Source: Microvirga sp. SRT01
GTDB lineage: Bacteria; Pseudomonadota; Alphaproteobacteria; Sphingomonadales; Sphingomonadaceae
Direction of reading: 5' to 3'
Assembly (NCBI GenBank): GCA_018139225.1
Contig: JAGSNX010000001.1
Coordinates: forward strand, 992,001 to 1,056,000
DNA: 64,000 nt
This document shows, in pieces, positions 7,013 through 16,552 of this stretch (positions within the stretch are counted from its first letter, which is position 1; each line of letters opens with the position of its first letter). The position numbers and the translations under genes were made by a program. Below the pieces are notes generated by a model. That model was given only the letters and a program-made list of their open reading frames with translations. It searched no databases and had not been told where the DNA came from.

Positions 7013-9073
7013 ATGATGCGGTGGCTCATCGCGCTGGTGGGATGTGCCGTACTGTCAGCGTCCGGCCCGGCCCGGACGATTTCCCCCGCATACACGTCGT
7101 GGACGACGAGCTGGGGTTCGGCGCAAATGCCCGCAGAGGGCGACAACGCCCTGCCCGCCGGTTTCGATCGCGATATCACGCTCCGACAGGTCGTTCGGCT
7201 CTCCGCCGGTGGATCACGCGTCCGTGTGCGCCTGTCCAACCGCTTCGGCACGCAACCGCTGGCGATCGCCGCCGGTCATCTGGCCCTTGCCGCCCAGCCC
7301 GGCACGTCGCGCGTCGGCAGCGGCGCGGGGCTGACCTTTGCCGGGCGCGGCGACGCGGTGATCCCGGCCGGGGCCGAACTCTATTCCGACCCGGTGAGAC
7401 TCGACGTCACGGGCGGCAGCGATCTTGCGATCAGCCTCTATCTACCGGACAAACCGGTCTCGCAGACCGGCCATCCCGGCTCCCGTGCGACCAGCTTCCT
7501 GACCACGGGCAACCACGTCGCCGATCCCGAACTGCGCGACGCCAGGACCGTCATCCACTGGTACGCGATCGCCGATGTCGAGGTGACGGGGGATGCAACG
7601 GACAAGGCGGCCGGCGGCACGATCGTCGCGATCGGCGACTCGATCACCGACGGCTATGGCGTGAAGCCGGAACGCAATACGCGCTGGCCCGATATCCTCG
7701 CCGCCCGCCTGCGTGCGACACCGACGATGCGCGGCATCGGCGTCGTCAACGCCGGCATCGGCGGCAATCGCGTGCTGCTCGACGGGCTCGGACCCAATCT
7801 GCTGGCGCGGTTCGACCGCGACGTCCTGTCCCGGACCGGCGTACGCTGGGCGATCGTGCTGGAGGGGGTCAACGATCTCGGCGTCCTGACCCGCGACGCG
7901 CCCGCGACACCGGCGCAGCATGCGGAGATCGTGGCCCAAATCACCGCAGGCTATCGCCAGATGGCGGCGCGTGCCCATGCGCGGGGGATCGCGCTGATCG
8001 GCGGCACGATCACGCCGTTCGGCGACAACGACTATTACCACCCCACAGCAGTGACCGAAGCCGACCGGCTGGCGATCAACGCCTTCATCCGCACCTCCGG
8101 CGTTTTCGACCACGTCGTCGACTTCGACGCGCTGCTCCGCGACCCGGCGAGGCCCGACCGGCTGGCGGCGCGCTACGATTCGGGCGATCACCTTCATCCG
8201 TCGGAGGCCGGATACCGCGCGATGGGCGAGGCGGTGCCACTGGCCCTGTTCGCCACGAAACCGGGCGATCCGCGACCGGCGATCGCACTGACCTTCGACG
8301 ACATTCCGTCCCACGGCCCGCTGCCACCGGGCGAGACGCGCCTCTCCGTCATCCACCGGATCACCGCGGCGCTGGCGGCGGAAAAGGCGCCCGCCTTCGG
8401 CTTCCTCAACACCGGCATCGGTATCGCCGAGCCCACCGCCGCCGCCGCGACCGCGGCATGGCGCACCGCCGGGCACCCGCTGGGCAATCACGGCTGGTCG
8501 CACCTCAGCCTCGACAGGGTCGGCGCGACAGCCTTCACCGCGGACCTGATCCGCAACGAACCGGCTTTGGCGACATCACGCGGCGACGGGCGCTGGTTCC
8601 GCTATCCCTTCCTCGACGAAGGCCGCGACGCCGCCACGCGCGACGCGGTCCGCGCCACGCTCGCGGAGCGCGGTTACCGGATCGCCGCCGTGACGATGAG
8701 CTTCGCCGACTATGACTGGAACGCGCCCTATGTCGCCTGCCTCGCAAGGCGCGACGCCGCCGCGATCACCCGGCTGGAAACCGCCTATCTGGCCGATGCC
8801 CGCACCGCCGCGCTGTCGGCGCGCGATGCGGCACAGGCGCGCACCGATCGCGACGTGCCGCAAGCGGTGCTGATGCACGTCGGCGCGTTCGGCGCGCGCA
8901 TGCTGCCGCGCGTGCTCGCCCAGTACCGCCGACTCGGCTTCCGCTTCGTGTCGCTTCCGGACGCGGAAAGCGACCCCTTCTACGCCGCCGCCACCGATCC
9001 GCGCCTGCCGGGGCCGTCGCCGTCCCTGCCCTATGCACGTCTCGTGGGTCCGCCCAAGGGGTTGTGCGGGTAG
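7013..9073 (+). CDS. Two-domain SGNH/GDSL esterase fused to polysaccharide deacetylase (NodB-like)
   Basis: A 686-residue secreted protein with a signal peptide (1-20). Residues 25-200 are beta-rich, as in the N-terminal jelly-roll-like part of GDSL esterases. The SGNH core follows: block I GDSITDG (Ser210 nucleophile), block II GIGGNR, block III EGVND, block V DHLHP (Asp392, His395). From about 422 a second catalytic module begins: TFDD (Asp429/430), NHGWSH (His493, His497) and RYPFLDEG (Arg530), the three motifs of CE4/NodB deacetylases. Both halves hydrolyse ester or N-acetyl groups on polysaccharides. Closeness to GH43 and xylose genes suggests xylan deacetylation, which is inference. Confidence 0.85.
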   Translation: MMRWLIALVGCAVLSASGPARTISPAYTSWTTSWGSAQMPAEGDNALPAGFDRDITLRQVVRLSAGGSRVRVRLSNRFGTQPLAIAAGHLALAAQPGTSRVGSGAGLTFAGRGDAVIPAGAELYSDPVRLDVTGGSDLAISLYLPDKPVSQTGHPGSRATSFLTTGNHVADPELRDARTVIHWYAIADVEVTGDATDKAAGGTIVAIGDSITDGYGVKPERNTRWPDILAARLRATPTMRGIGVVNAGIGGNRVLLDGLGPNLLARFDRDVLSRTGVRWAIVLEGVNDLGVLTRDAPATPAQHAEIVAQITAGYRQMAARAHARGIALIGGTITPFGDNDYYHPTAVTEADRLAINAFIRTSGVFDHVVDFDALLRDPARPDRLAARYDSGDHLHPSEAGYRAMGEAVPLALFATKPGDPRPAIALTFDDIPSHGPLPPGETRLSVIHRITAALAAEKAPAFGFLNTGIGIAEPTAAAATAAWRTAGHPLGNHGWSHLSLDRVGATAFTADLIRNEPALATSRGDGRWFRYPFLDEGRDAATRDAVRATLAERGYRIAAVTMSFADYDWNAPYVACLARRDAAAITRLETAYLADARTAALSARDAAQARTDRDVPQAVLMHVGAFGARMLPRVLAQYRRLGFRFVSLPDAESDPFYAAATDPRLPGPSPSLPYARLVGPPKGLCG

Positions 9074-9129
9074 TCGCAGACGTGTCGCGACGGAGTCGCC
9101 CAAGATCGCTAATCCGGTCCTACCCCACT

Positions 9130-9146
9130 CCCCTTCAGGGAAGGGG
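9130..9146. repeat. REP-like hairpin CCCCTT...AAGGGG
   Basis: A short inverted repeat (6 bp arms, loop CAGGG) followed by TTGAGGGTGGCG. It is related in composition to the hairpin at 50954-50977. It may act as a terminator for the esterase gene. Confidence 0.45.
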
Positions 9147-9246
9147 TTGAGGGTGGCGCGCTGCCGCAAGCATATCGCCATTGGAGAGGCCCCATCTCCA
9201 GCCGCCCGTGGGGGATCCTTACGGAATAGCTCAGTTGCCTGACACC

Positions 9247-9329
9247 ACCCCGGCGAAGGCCGGGGTCCAGTTGGGTAACGCTCTCGGTCGATGCAGACGG
9301 CGAGACTGGACCCCGGCCTTCGCCGGGGT
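9247..9329. repeat. REP-like 24 bp perfect inverted repeat pair
   Basis: Positions 9247-9270 and 9306-9329 are exact reverse complements, separated by 35 bp. Each arm is itself a hairpin (CCCCGGC, loop GAAG, GCCGGGG) followed by TCCAG. Related CCGG-rich units occur at 14550-14790 and 28596-28668. This is the structure of a bacterial interspersed palindromic repeat pair. The surrounding 9074-9403 spacer contains no gene. Confidence 0.8.
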
Positions 9330-9403
9330 GGCAGAAGAAGTTCGGAAACCCTCTCTTGAAGGCCGGAAGCCGAGTCAGATTTTCTTGCCCCCCCCCCCCC
9401 GCC

Positions 9404-10468
9404 TCAGCGACTCCGCGGCCGCTTCCGCGGCGCGGCGTCGGACTGGCGGCGGATCAGGGTATAATCCAGCGTCCGGTGACGCTCGGTCATATCGCCCGCC
9501 TTCTGTCGACGGATCGTCGTTACCAACAACTCGACCGCCGCGCGCGACATGTCGGCGATCGGCTGGTGGATGGTCGTCAGTTCGGGCCAGATCGCCGTCG
9601 ACAGCGTCGTGTCGTCGAACCCGCAGACGGTCAGATCGCTCGGCACGTCCAGCCCTCGGCGGTGCGCGACCGCGACGGTCGCCGCCGCCATGTCGTCGTT
9701 CGACGCGAAGATCGCGGAGGGCGGATCGTCCAGTTCCAGCAACTGCTCCGCCGCATCCAGGCCCGAGCGATAGGTGAACAGCCCGTGCGCGATCAGCGCC
9801 TGGTCGACGGCGATCCCCGCCTCTTCCAGCGCCGCCGAATAGCCCTCCAGCCGGCGGGCGCTGGCGGACAGATTGGGGTTGCCGGTGATGAAGCCGATGC
9901 GGCTGTGCCCCAGTTGCATGATGTGCCGCATCATCGTCAGCGCCGCCTCGCGGTCGTCGATGCGAATCGCGAGCAGATCGTCGGGCGCACGCCCCGTCGC
10001 GACCGTGACGGTCGGGATGTTCGCCGCCGCCAGCAGTTCCAGCACGGCATCCGCCTCGCACAATGGCGGTGGCAGCACGACGCCGTCGATCCCCCCTTCG
10101 ATCAGGTGACGGGTGACCTCCAGCTCATGCTCGCCCAGCTCGCATTTCTCGACCACGATCTGCACGTCGTTGCGGCTTGCCTGATCGAGGCTGCCGAGCA
10201 GGAATTCGCTGAGAAAACCGGCGCTGGGATTGCTGTACAGCAGGCCGATGCGGGTCTGCCCCGCGCCCGCCAGACTGCGCGCCGCCGGGTTCGGCGCGTA
10301 ATTCAGCGCGGAGATCGCGGCGTTCACCACCTCCCGCGTGGTCGGGCGCACGTTGCTCTCGCCGTTGATGACGCGCGACACCGTCATCGGGGAGACGCCG
10401 GCCCGCTTCGCGACGTCGCTGATCGTCGGGGCGGAGCCCGCGCGGCGGGAGGGTTTCGGCTTCATCAT
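9404..10468 (-). CDS. LacI-family transcriptional repressor of the xylose/arabinoxylan genes
   Basis: A 354-residue regulator. The HTH is at 15-36 (TISDVAKRAGVSPMTVSRVI) followed by the hinge helix region NYAPNPAARSL. The periplasmic-binding-protein-like effector domain contains TRIGLLYSNP, GIDGVVLPPP, IFASNDDMAA and VCGFDDT, all LacI/GalR hallmarks. It is divergent from GH43-xylB-xylA, and a perfect GGTAGCGCTACC palindrome lies in the shared spacer. It therefore most likely represses that operon and perhaps itself, released by xylose or a derivative. Two adjacent Met codons compete as start. A 13-base C run lies three bases past its stop. Confidence 0.9.
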   Translation of the reverse strand: MMKPKPSRRAGSAPTISDVAKRAGVSPMTVSRVINGESNVRPTTREVVNAAISALNYAPNPAARSLAGAGQTRIGLLYSNPSAGFLSEFLLGSLDQASRNDVQIVVEKCELGEHELEVTRHLIEGGIDGVVLPPPLCEADAVLELLAAANIPTVTVATGRAPDDLLAIRIDDREAALTMMRHIMQLGHSRIGFITGNPNLSASARRLEGYSAALEEAGIAVDQALIAHGLFTYRSGLDAAEQLLELDDPPSAIFASNDDMAAATVAVAHRRGLDVPSDLTVCGFDDTTLSTAIWPELTTIHQPIADMSRAAVELLVTTIRRQKAGDMTERHRTLDYTLIRRQSDAAPRKRPRSR

Positions 10469-10572
10469 GTCGCTGCTTTCCCGAAACCGGGGGTTAGCGC
10501 AATCTCCGCCGCGACGATTCCATCGCGAATCCGACGCCGGCGTCCCTTGCCCTCCGCCGATCCGCCGAATAT

Positions 10573-10584
10573 GGTAGCGCTACC
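10573..10584. promoter_or_regulatory. LacI-type operator in the xyl divergent promoter
   Basis: GGTAGCGCTACC is a perfect 12 bp palindrome with the central CG pair typical of LacI-family sites. It lies 105 bp from the repressor start and 65 bp from the GH43 start. A TTGACA hexamer (10601-10606) follows on the plus strand. Confidence 0.65.
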
Positions 10585-10648
10585 CAATCCGCTTCGGCGG
10601 TTGACAGACCTCATCAGAAGGTCGCCAGAGGAAGGATCGTCCAAGGCC

Positions 10649-11740
10649 ATGCGTACCCGCCCGCTTCTTTTCGCCGCCGCCGCGACGCTGTTCGCCGGGG
10701 GCATCGCCGTCGCGCAAACCGCCGGCCGATCGGGTCAGGAACCCCGCAGCCCGGAGGGTCGCCGCTATCTGTCGCAGCCGCTGGTGCGCGAGATCTATAC
10801 CGCCGATCCGTCCGCGCACGTCTTCGACGGCAAGATCTACGTCTATAACAGCCACGACATCGACGGGCCGACGCCCGAGGACGATCTCGGCGCGCATTTC
10901 GAGATGCGCGACTACCGCGTGCTGAAGATGGACGGGATCGGGAAGCCGGTGACGGTCGGCCCCGTCGCGCTCGACGTGAAGCAGGTGCCGTGGGCCGACA
11001 GGCAGATGTGGGCCCCGGACGCGGCGCGCAAGAACGGCACCTACTTCCTGTATTTCCCCGCCAAGGATCGGCAGGGCGCGTTCCGCATTGGCGTTGCGAC
11101 CTCGAAGTCGCCGATGGGGCCGTTCAAGGCCAACCCGCAGCCGATCAAGGGCAGCTTCTCGATCGATCCGGCCGTCTTCACCGATGACGACGGCAAGGCG
11201 TACATGTATTTCGGCGGCATCTGGGGCGGCCAGCTTCAGCGTAACACGACCGGCACCTACGACCCGAACGGATCGAAGACCGACCTTCAGGCCGACGACA
11301 AGCCGGCCCTCACGGCCAAGGTCGCGGCGATGACCCCGGGTATGACGGAATTCGCGGAAAAGCCGCGCGACGTCGTGATCCTGGACGAGGCAGGCAAGCC
11401 CTTGCTCGGCGGCGACCACGACCGTCGCTTCTTCGAAGCGTCGTGGATGCACAAGTACAAGGGCAAGTACTATTTCTCCTACTCGACCGGCGACACGCAC
11501 TTCCTGAATTACGCGATCGGCGACAATCCCTACGGCCCCTTCACCTACAAGGGCCATGTCATGCTGCCGGTGCAGGGCTGGACGACGCATCACTCGATCG
11601 TCGAGTGGAACAAGCGCTGGTGGCTGTTCTACGCCGACACGCAACTGTCGAACCAGACGCGCCTCCGCAACGTCAAGGTCACGGAATTGTTCTACAATCC
11701 CGACGGGACGATCCGGACCATCGATCCGTTCGTGAAGTGA
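10649..11740 (+). CDS. Secreted GH43 family glycosidase (beta-xylosidase / alpha-L-arabinofuranosidase)
   Basis: A 363-residue protein with a signal peptide (1-22, ending AVAQ). The five-bladed propeller motifs of GH43 are present: general base Asp53 in TADPSAHVF, pKa-tuning Asp173 in SIDPAVFTDDDG, and acid Glu263 in FFEASWMHKYKGKYYFSYS. GH43 enzymes release xylose or arabinose from xylan side chains and oligomers. It is first of a three-gene operon, with xylB starting 7 bp after its stop, so the sugar released probably feeds the kinase and isomerase. Substrate choice between xyloside and arabinoside cannot be read from sequence. The start at 10649 restores a normal signal peptide. Confidence 0.9.
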   Translation: MRTRPLLFAAAATLFAGGIAVAQTAGRSGQEPRSPEGRRYLSQPLVREIYTADPSAHVFDGKIYVYNSHDIDGPTPEDDLGAHFEMRDYRVLKMDGIGKPVTVGPVALDVKQVPWADRQMWAPDAARKNGTYFLYFPAKDRQGAFRIGVATSKSPMGPFKANPQPIKGSFSIDPAVFTDDDGKAYMYFGGIWGGQLQRNTTGTYDPNGSKTDLQADDKPALTAKVAAMTPGMTEFAEKPRDVVILDEAGKPLLGGDHDRRFFEASWMHKYKGKYYFSYSTGDTHFLNYAIGDNPYGPFTYKGHVMLPVQGWTTHHSIVEWNKRWWLFYADTQLSNQTRLRNVKVTELFYNPDGTIRTIDPFVK

Positions 11741-11747
11741 GGGGCTG

Positions 11748-13190
11748 ATGTTCCTCGGCATCGATATCGGTACGTCGGGCGTCAAGGCGGTGGTGCTCGA
11801 CACCGCCGGCGCGGTCGTGGCGCAGGGCACTGCGGCGCTGACGGTGCAGCGCCCGCAGCCCCTGTGGTCCGAACAGGACCCCGCCGCATGGTGGGATGCG
11901 ACCATCGCCGCGGTGCAGGCGATCGACCCGGCAGTGCGCCGCTCGGTGCGCGGCATTGGCCTTGCCGGCCAGATGCACGGCGCGACCCTGCTCGGTTCGG
12001 ACGACCGGCCCTTGCGGCCCGCGATCCTGTGGAACGACGGGCGCTCCTTCGCCGAGTGCGCGGAGCTGGAGGCGGCGGAGCCCGCCTTCCACGGTGTCGC
12101 CGGTAACCTGGTGATGCCGGGCTTCACCGCCCCCAAGCTGGAATGGGTCCGCAAGCACGAGCCGGAGCTGTTCGCGCAGCTCCGCACCGTGCTGTTGCCG
12201 AAGGATTATGTCCGCCTGCTGATGACCGGCGACAAGGCGTCCGACCTTTCCGACTCGGCTGGGACCTTGTGGCTCGACGTGGCGGAGCGGCGCTGGAGCG
12301 ACACGCTGCTCGCGGCCACCGGGCTGACGGTCGACCACATGCCGCGGCTGGTCGAGGGGACGGAGGTCACCGGACATCTGCTGCCGGAGATCGCCGAGCT
12401 CTGGGGCATGCCACAGGTACCGGTCGCGGGTGGCGGCAGCGACAACGCCGCGGGCGCGGTCGGCGTCGGCGTGGTCGCGGACGGCGATGCGCTGCTGTCG
12501 CTCGGCACGTCGGGCGTCATCTTCGTCGCCAACGACGGTTTTCGCCCCAATGTCGCCGGGGCCGTCCACGCCTTCTGTCATGCGCTGCCCGGCCTGTGGC
12601 ACCAGATGGCGGTTCACCTCAGCGCCGCCTCGTGCATCGACTGGGTCGCGCGGATCACCGGCGCGGCCGGCGCCGCCGACCTGTTCGCCCGCGCCGAAGC
12701 CGCAGGCCCCGCCAGCGGTCCGGAGTTGTTCCTGCCTTACCTGTCGGGGGAGCGGACGCCGCACAACAACGCGCAGGTCCGCGGCGCGTTTCTGCGCCTC
12801 GACAACGACACCGGCCCGGAACGGCTGGCGCAGGCGGTGCTGGAGGGCGTCGCCTTCGCGCTCGCCGACGGTGTGCGCGTCCTGCGCGAGGCGGGCACGA
12901 CCGTCGATCGCCTGTCGGTGATCGGCGGCGGCGCACGCTCCGCCTATTGGGGCCGCACGCTGGCCGCCGCGATGGACGTGCCGCTGGTGTATCTGAAAGG
13001 TGGCGAGGTCGGTCCCGCGCTCGGAGCGGCGCGTTTCGCCCAGCTTGCAGTCGACGGCGGCGTGCCCGCCCAGGTCTGCGTCGCCCCGCCCGTATCCCAC
13101 GTCATCGAGCCCGACCGCGACCTGGTCGACCGGCTCGCCCCCAAATACGACGCGTTTCGCGACGCCTATCCCCGCATGAGGACCTTCTGA
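11748..13190 (+). CDS. xylB: Xylulokinase
   Basis: A 480-residue FGGY-family kinase that phosphorylates D-xylulose to xylulose 5-phosphate. Visible motifs are the phosphate-1 loop [14 protein letters not shown] at the N-terminus, the sugar-binding [14 protein letters not shown], the adenosine motif [16 protein letters not shown], and FGGY C-terminal [16 protein letters not shown]. Length is typical. Its TGA overlaps the xylA ATG (TGATG), indicating translational coupling. With xylA and GH43 it forms the isomerase route of xylose use, not the Weimberg oxidative route known in Caulobacter. Confidence 0.95.
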   Translation: MFLGIDIGTSGVKAVVLDTAGAVVAQGTAALTVQRPQPLWSEQDPAAWWDATIAAVQAIDPAVRRSVRGIGLAGQMHGATLLGSDDRPLRPAILWNDGRSFAECAELEAAEPAFHGVAGNLVMPGFTAPKLEWVRKHEPELFAQLRTVLLPKDYVRLLMTGDKASDLSDSAGTLWLDVAERRWSDTLLAATGLTVDHMPRLVEGTEVTGHLLPEIAELWGMPQVPVAGGGSDNAAGAVGVGVVADGDALLSLGTSGVIFVANDGFRPNVAGAVHAFCHALPGLWHQMAVHLSAASCIDWVARITGAAGAADLFARAEAAGPASGPELFLPYLSGERTPHNNAQVRGAFLRLDNDTGPERLAQAVLEGVAFALADGVRVLREAGTTVDRLSVIGGGARSAYWGRTLAAAMDVPLVYLKGGEVGPALGAARFAQLAVDGGVPAQVCVAPPVSHVIEPDRDLVDRLAPKYDAFRDAYPRMRTF

Positions 13191-14497
13191 TGGCCGACTT
13201 CTTCGCCGACATTCCCCAGATCGCGTTCGAGGGTCCTGAAACGACCAACGAACTCGCCTATCGCTTCTACGACAAGAACCGCGTCGTCCTCGGCAAGACG
13301 ATGGAGGAGCATCTGCGCTTCGCCGCCTGCTTCTGGCACACCTTCTGCTGGCCCGGCAGCGACGTGTTCGGCGGCGGCACCTTCGACCGTCCCTGGCACC
13401 GCGGCGCGAACGACAGCGCGGCAGCGGCGCAGAAGCGCGAAGTCGCCTTCGACTTCTTCTCGAAGCTCGACGTGCCCTATTATTGCTTCCACGATGTTGA
13501 CGTCATGGCCGACGCCCACGGCGTGGCGGAGCATCGCCGCTTCTTCGCGGAGGCCGTCGACCATCTCGAAAAGCTGCAGGGCTCGTCGGGCCGCAAGCTG
13601 CTCTGGGGCACCGCCAACCTGTTCAGCCACCCGCGCTTCGCCGCCGGTGGCGCGACCAACCCCGACCCCGAGGTCTTCGCGTTCGGCGCGATGCAGGTCC
13701 GCGACGCGCTCGAGGCGACACATCGTCTCGGTGGCCAGAATTACGTGCTGTGGGGCGGTCGCGAGGGCTATGAGACGCTGCACAACACCGATCTCAAGCG
13801 CGAGCTCGACAATCTCGGCCGTTTCCTGACGCTGGTCGTGGAGCACAAGCACAAGATCGGCTTCACCGGCACGATCCTGATCGAGCCGAAGCCGCACGAG
13901 CCGACCAAGCACCAGTACGACTTCGACACCGCGACGGTGTACGGCTTCCTCAAGCGCTACGGGCTGGAGAACGAGGTCCGCGTCAATATCGAGGCAAACC
14001 ACGCGACGCTCGCGGGCCACACGTTCGAGCATGAGATCGCGACCGCCTCCGCGCTCGGCATCTTCGGATCGATCGACGCCAATCGCGGCGATCACCAGAA
14101 TGGCTGGGACACCGACCAATTCCCGAACTCGGTCGAGGAACTGACGCTGGCGATGCTGGAGATCCTGCGCGCGGGCGGCTTCACCACCGGCGGCTTCAAC
14201 TTCGACGCGAAGGTTCGCCGCCAGTCAATGGACGCGACCGACCTGTTCTACGGCCATATCGGCGGTATCGACGTCGTCGCGAAGGGCCTGCTGAACGCCG
14301 CCGCCCTGATCGAGGACGGTCGCCTCGACGCGATCAAGGCCGAGCGCTACGCCGGCTGGACTGGCCCGCTCGGGGAGCAGATCGGCGATCTCGACCTTGC
14401 CGCCATCGCCGACCTCGCCGAAACGCAGGGGCTCGATCCCAAGCCGCGTTCGGGCCGGCAGGAGCGGATCGAGAACATCATCAACCGCTTCATCTGA
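13190..14497 (+). CDS. xylA: Xylose isomerase
   Basis: A 435-residue long-form (class II) xylose isomerase that interconverts D-xylose and D-xylulose. Conserved elements: [16 protein letters not shown], the catalytic-His strand [21 protein letters not shown], the metal-binding [35 protein letters not shown] and GSIDANRGD. It is the last gene of the operon and no transporter follows, so xylose uptake must be encoded elsewhere. No clear terminator hairpin follows; the 3' spacer has REP-like repeats. Confidence 0.97.
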   Translation: MADFFADIPQIAFEGPETTNELAYRFYDKNRVVLGKTMEEHLRFAACFWHTFCWPGSDVFGGGTFDRPWHRGANDSAAAAQKREVAFDFFSKLDVPYYCFHDVDVMADAHGVAEHRRFFAEAVDHLEKLQGSSGRKLLWGTANLFSHPRFAAGGATNPDPEVFAFGAMQVRDALEATHRLGGQNYVLWGGREGYETLHNTDLKRELDNLGRFLTLVVEHKHKIGFTGTILIEPKPHEPTKHQYDFDTATVYGFLKRYGLENEVRVNIEANHATLAGHTFEHEIATASALGIFGSIDANRGDHQNGWDTDQFPNSVEELTLAMLEILRAGGFTTGGFNFDAKVRRQSMDATDLFYGHIGGIDVVAKGLLNAAALIEDGRLDAIKAERYAGWTGPLGEQIGDLDLAAIADLAETQGLDPKPRSGRQERIENIINRFI

Positions 14498-14549
14498 TCG
14501 GGCGGGCGGGCGGCGACACGGCACCTGCCCCCCTTCCCCCTCCGTCACC

Positions 14550-14790
14550 TCACTTGAGCGCCGGGGTCTTCCTGAAGGGTGCGTATCGCGCCTCTCGGAG
14601 ATCCCGGTGTTCGCCGGGATGACGGACTGGGGTTTGGCCCGGGAATACGGTCAGCCTGCGCCCGACCGCGCCGTCCCGCCACCACCCTCCTCCTGCCGTC
14701 ACTTCAGCGAAAGCTGGGGTTTGCCCATGGAACGTTCCTTCGCGCGCCTCACGGAGACCCCAGCGTACGCTGGATGACGAAGGTGAAGAG
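14550..14790. repeat. Two diverged copies of a REP-like unit
   Basis: Two direct copies, about 145 bp apart, of an approximately 85-95 bp unit with terminal hairpin. Each shares the segments GGGGT, GGAGA and GGATGACG with the other. This resembles the CCGG-rich interspersed repeats at 9247-9329 and 28596-28668 in the same window. Confidence 0.55.
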
Positions 14791-14863
14791 CGCCTCCCTC
14801 CCCGATCATGCCAGCGACGAGCCGCGCTCGTCACGATCCGGTGATTGTCACGGGTCCAGCCGG

Positions 14864-14892
14864 TGTTATCGTGCGTTAGGAACATGATAACA
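14864..14892. promoter_or_regulatory. Dyad TGTTATC-N15-GATAACA upstream of paoA-like gene
   Basis: TGTTATC (14864-14870) and GATAACA (14886-14892) are exact complements separated by 15 bp, centred about 60 bp upstream of the paoA-like ATG. The arms resemble regulator half-sites of LacI or TetR proteins. The regulator is unknown. Confidence 0.35.
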
Positions 14893-14936
14893 GCGTCATG
14901 TCGCCGTCCGGCGGCATCAGAGGAACCAGGACCCTC

Positions 14937-15599
14937 ATGGATCAGACAATCGAACCGGCTGCGAGCGGGAATATCTCCCGTCGCGGCATCCTCGTCGGCG
15001 GTGCGGCGACCGTCGCGGTGACGGCCGTGCCCGCTGCCGATGCGCAGGGCGTACCCGCCGCCCCGCAACCGACGATGATGCCGGTGGTGCTGGAGGTGAA
15101 CGGCCAGCGCCGGGAGCTGAACCTCGACACCCGCACCACCCTGCTCGACGCGCTGCGCGAGCATCTGCACCTGACCGGCACCAAGAAGGGCTGCGACCAC
15201 GGCCAGTGCGGTGCCTGCACGGTCATGGTCGACGGCAAGCGCATCAACAGCTGCCTCAGCCTCGCGGTCATGCATCAGGGTGACAAGGTCACCACGATCG
15301 AGGGGCTCGGCACGCCCGACAAGCTGCACCCGATGCAGGCGGCGTTCGTGAAGTATGACGGATACCAGTGCGGATATTGCACACCCGGCCAGATCTGCTC
15401 CGCGGTCGCGGTGCTCGACGAGATCAAGGCGGGCATCCCCAGTCACGCTTCGCAGGACATCACCGGCAAGTTCCAGGTGACCGACGCCGAGATCCGCGAG
15501 CGGATGAGCGGCAACATCTGCCGCTGCGGTGCCTATTCCAACATCGTCGAGGCGATGAACGAGGTCGCCGAAACCAACGGGGCGAGGACACGCGCATGA
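14937..15599 (+). CDS. paoA: Periplasmic aldehyde oxidase [2Fe-2S] subunit (PaoA-type)
   Basis: A 220-residue iron-sulfur subunit. A twin-arginine signal ([13 protein letters not shown], residues 12-24) sends the folded enzyme to the periplasm; only this subunit has one, so the partners would be carried with it. The plant-type cluster uses [11 protein letters not shown] (Cys86, 91, 94) and Cys106; the second cluster uses CGYC and GNICRCG near the C-terminus. It passes electrons from the molybdenum centre to FAD. The stop overlaps the next ATG (ATGA). The start at 14937 places the Tat motif near the N-terminus. Confidence 0.93.
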   Translation: MDQTIEPAASGNISRRGILVGGAATVAVTAVPAADAQGVPAAPQPTMMPVVLEVNGQRRELNLDTRTTLLDALREHLHLTGTKKGCDHGQCGACTVMVDGKRINSCLSLAVMHQGDKVTTIEGLGTPDKLHPMQAAFVKYDGYQCGYCTPGQICSAVAVLDEIKAGIPSHASQDITGKFQVTDAEIRERMSGNICRCGAYSNIVEAMNEVAETNGARTRA

Positions 15600-16552
15600 A
15601 GCCCTTCTCCTACGAACGCGCCACGACGCCCGCCGAGGCCGCCGCCGCCGCGGTCCGCCACCCCGGTGCCAAGTTCATCGCCGGCGGCACGAACCTGCTC
15701 GACCTGATGAAGCTGGAGATCGAGACGCCGCAGCATCTGGTCGATGTCGGCACGCTGAAGCTCGACCGGATCGAGAAGACGGCGAACGGCGGCCTGCGCA
15801 TCGGCGCGCTGGTCACCAACACCGATCTCGCCGCCGACCAGCGCGTCCGCCGCGATTACGGCGTCCTCAGCCGTGCGATTGTCGCGGGTGCATCGGGCCA
15901 GCTTCGCAACAAGGCGACGACCGCGGGTAATTTGCTCCAGCGTACGCGCTGCCCGTATTTCTACGACACCAATCAGGCGTGCAACAAGCGCAAGCCCGGC
16001 TCCGGCTGCGCGGCGATCGGCGGGTTCAGCCGCCAACTGGCGGTAATGGGCGTCAGCGACGCGTGCATCGCCACCTATCCGGGCGACATGGCCGTGGCGA
16101 TGCGCGTGCTCGACGCGTCGGTGGAGACCGTGAACTCCACCGGCCAGTCGCGGGTGATCCCGATCGCCGACTTCCACCGCCTGCCCGGCAACACCCCGCA
16201 CATCGAAACGGCGCTGGCTCCGGGCGAACTCATCACCGCGGTAACCCTCCCGAAACCGATCGGCGGCACGCACATCTATCGCAAGGTCCGCGACCGTGCC
16301 TCCTACGCCTTCGCGCTCGTATCGGTCGCGGCGGTGATCCAGAAGGACGGTAGCGGCCGGGTCGCGGTGGGCGGCGTCGCGCACAAACCTTGGCGTGTCG
16401 AGGCGGCGGAAGCCGCCATGCCGCAGGGGTCGAAGGCCGTCGCGGCTCGCCTGATGGCCGGTGCGCAGCCGACCAGGGACAACCAGTTCAAGGTGCCGCT
16501 GGTGGAGCGAACGCTTGCCGCCGCCCTGGCCGAAGTGAGGGCCACAGCATGA
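15596..16552 (+). CDS. paoB: Aldehyde oxidase FAD / [4Fe-4S] subunit (PaoB-type)
   Basis: A 318-residue subunit of the CO dehydrogenase flavoprotein family. FAD-binding signatures are [15 protein letters not shown] (25-39) and ATTAGNLLQ (108-116). The insert RTRCPYFYD...ACN...GSGC...SDAC gives four cysteines (119, 129, 138, 157) spaced as in E. coli PaoB, which carries an extra [4Fe-4S] cluster absent from ordinary xanthine oxidases. This detail supports PaoB over XdhB. It overlaps both neighbours by four bases, so the three subunits are translationally coupled and made in order A-B-C. Confidence 0.93.
   Translation: MKPFSYERATTPAEAAAAAVRHPGAKFIAGGTNLLDLMKLEIETPQHLVDVGTLKLDRIEKTANGGLRIGALVTNTDLAADQRVRRDYGVLSRAIVAGASGQLRNKATTAGNLLQRTRCPYFYDTNQACNKRKPGSGCAAIGGFSRQLAVMGVSDACIATYPGDMAVAMRVLDASVETVNSTGQSRVIPIADFHRLPGNTPHIETALAPGELITAVTLPKPIGGTHIYRKVRDRASYAFALVSVAAVIQKDGSGRVAVGGVAHKPWRVEAAEAAMPQGSKAVAARLMAGAQPTRDNQFKVPLVERTLAAALAEVRATA

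Larger units (their letters stand above)
14498..14936. other. Repeat-bearing spacer between xylA and the aldehyde oxidase operon
   Basis: This 439 bp holds no convincing gene. Positions 14550-14633 and 14696-14790 are diverged copies of one unit: CACTT(g/c)AGCG, a GGGGT core, a purine run, CTC(a/c)GGAGA, then an imperfect hairpin (ATCCCGGTGTTCGCCGGGAT in the first, CCCCAGCGTACGCTGG in the second) followed by ATGACG. The last 80 bp carries the promoter region of paoA-like, with a dyad at 14864-14892. Confidence 0.5.

Noticed and set aside
9404..10468. Possible phase-variable repressor because of the poly-C tract
   Set aside because: The tract lies after the stop codon, so slippage cannot change the protein.
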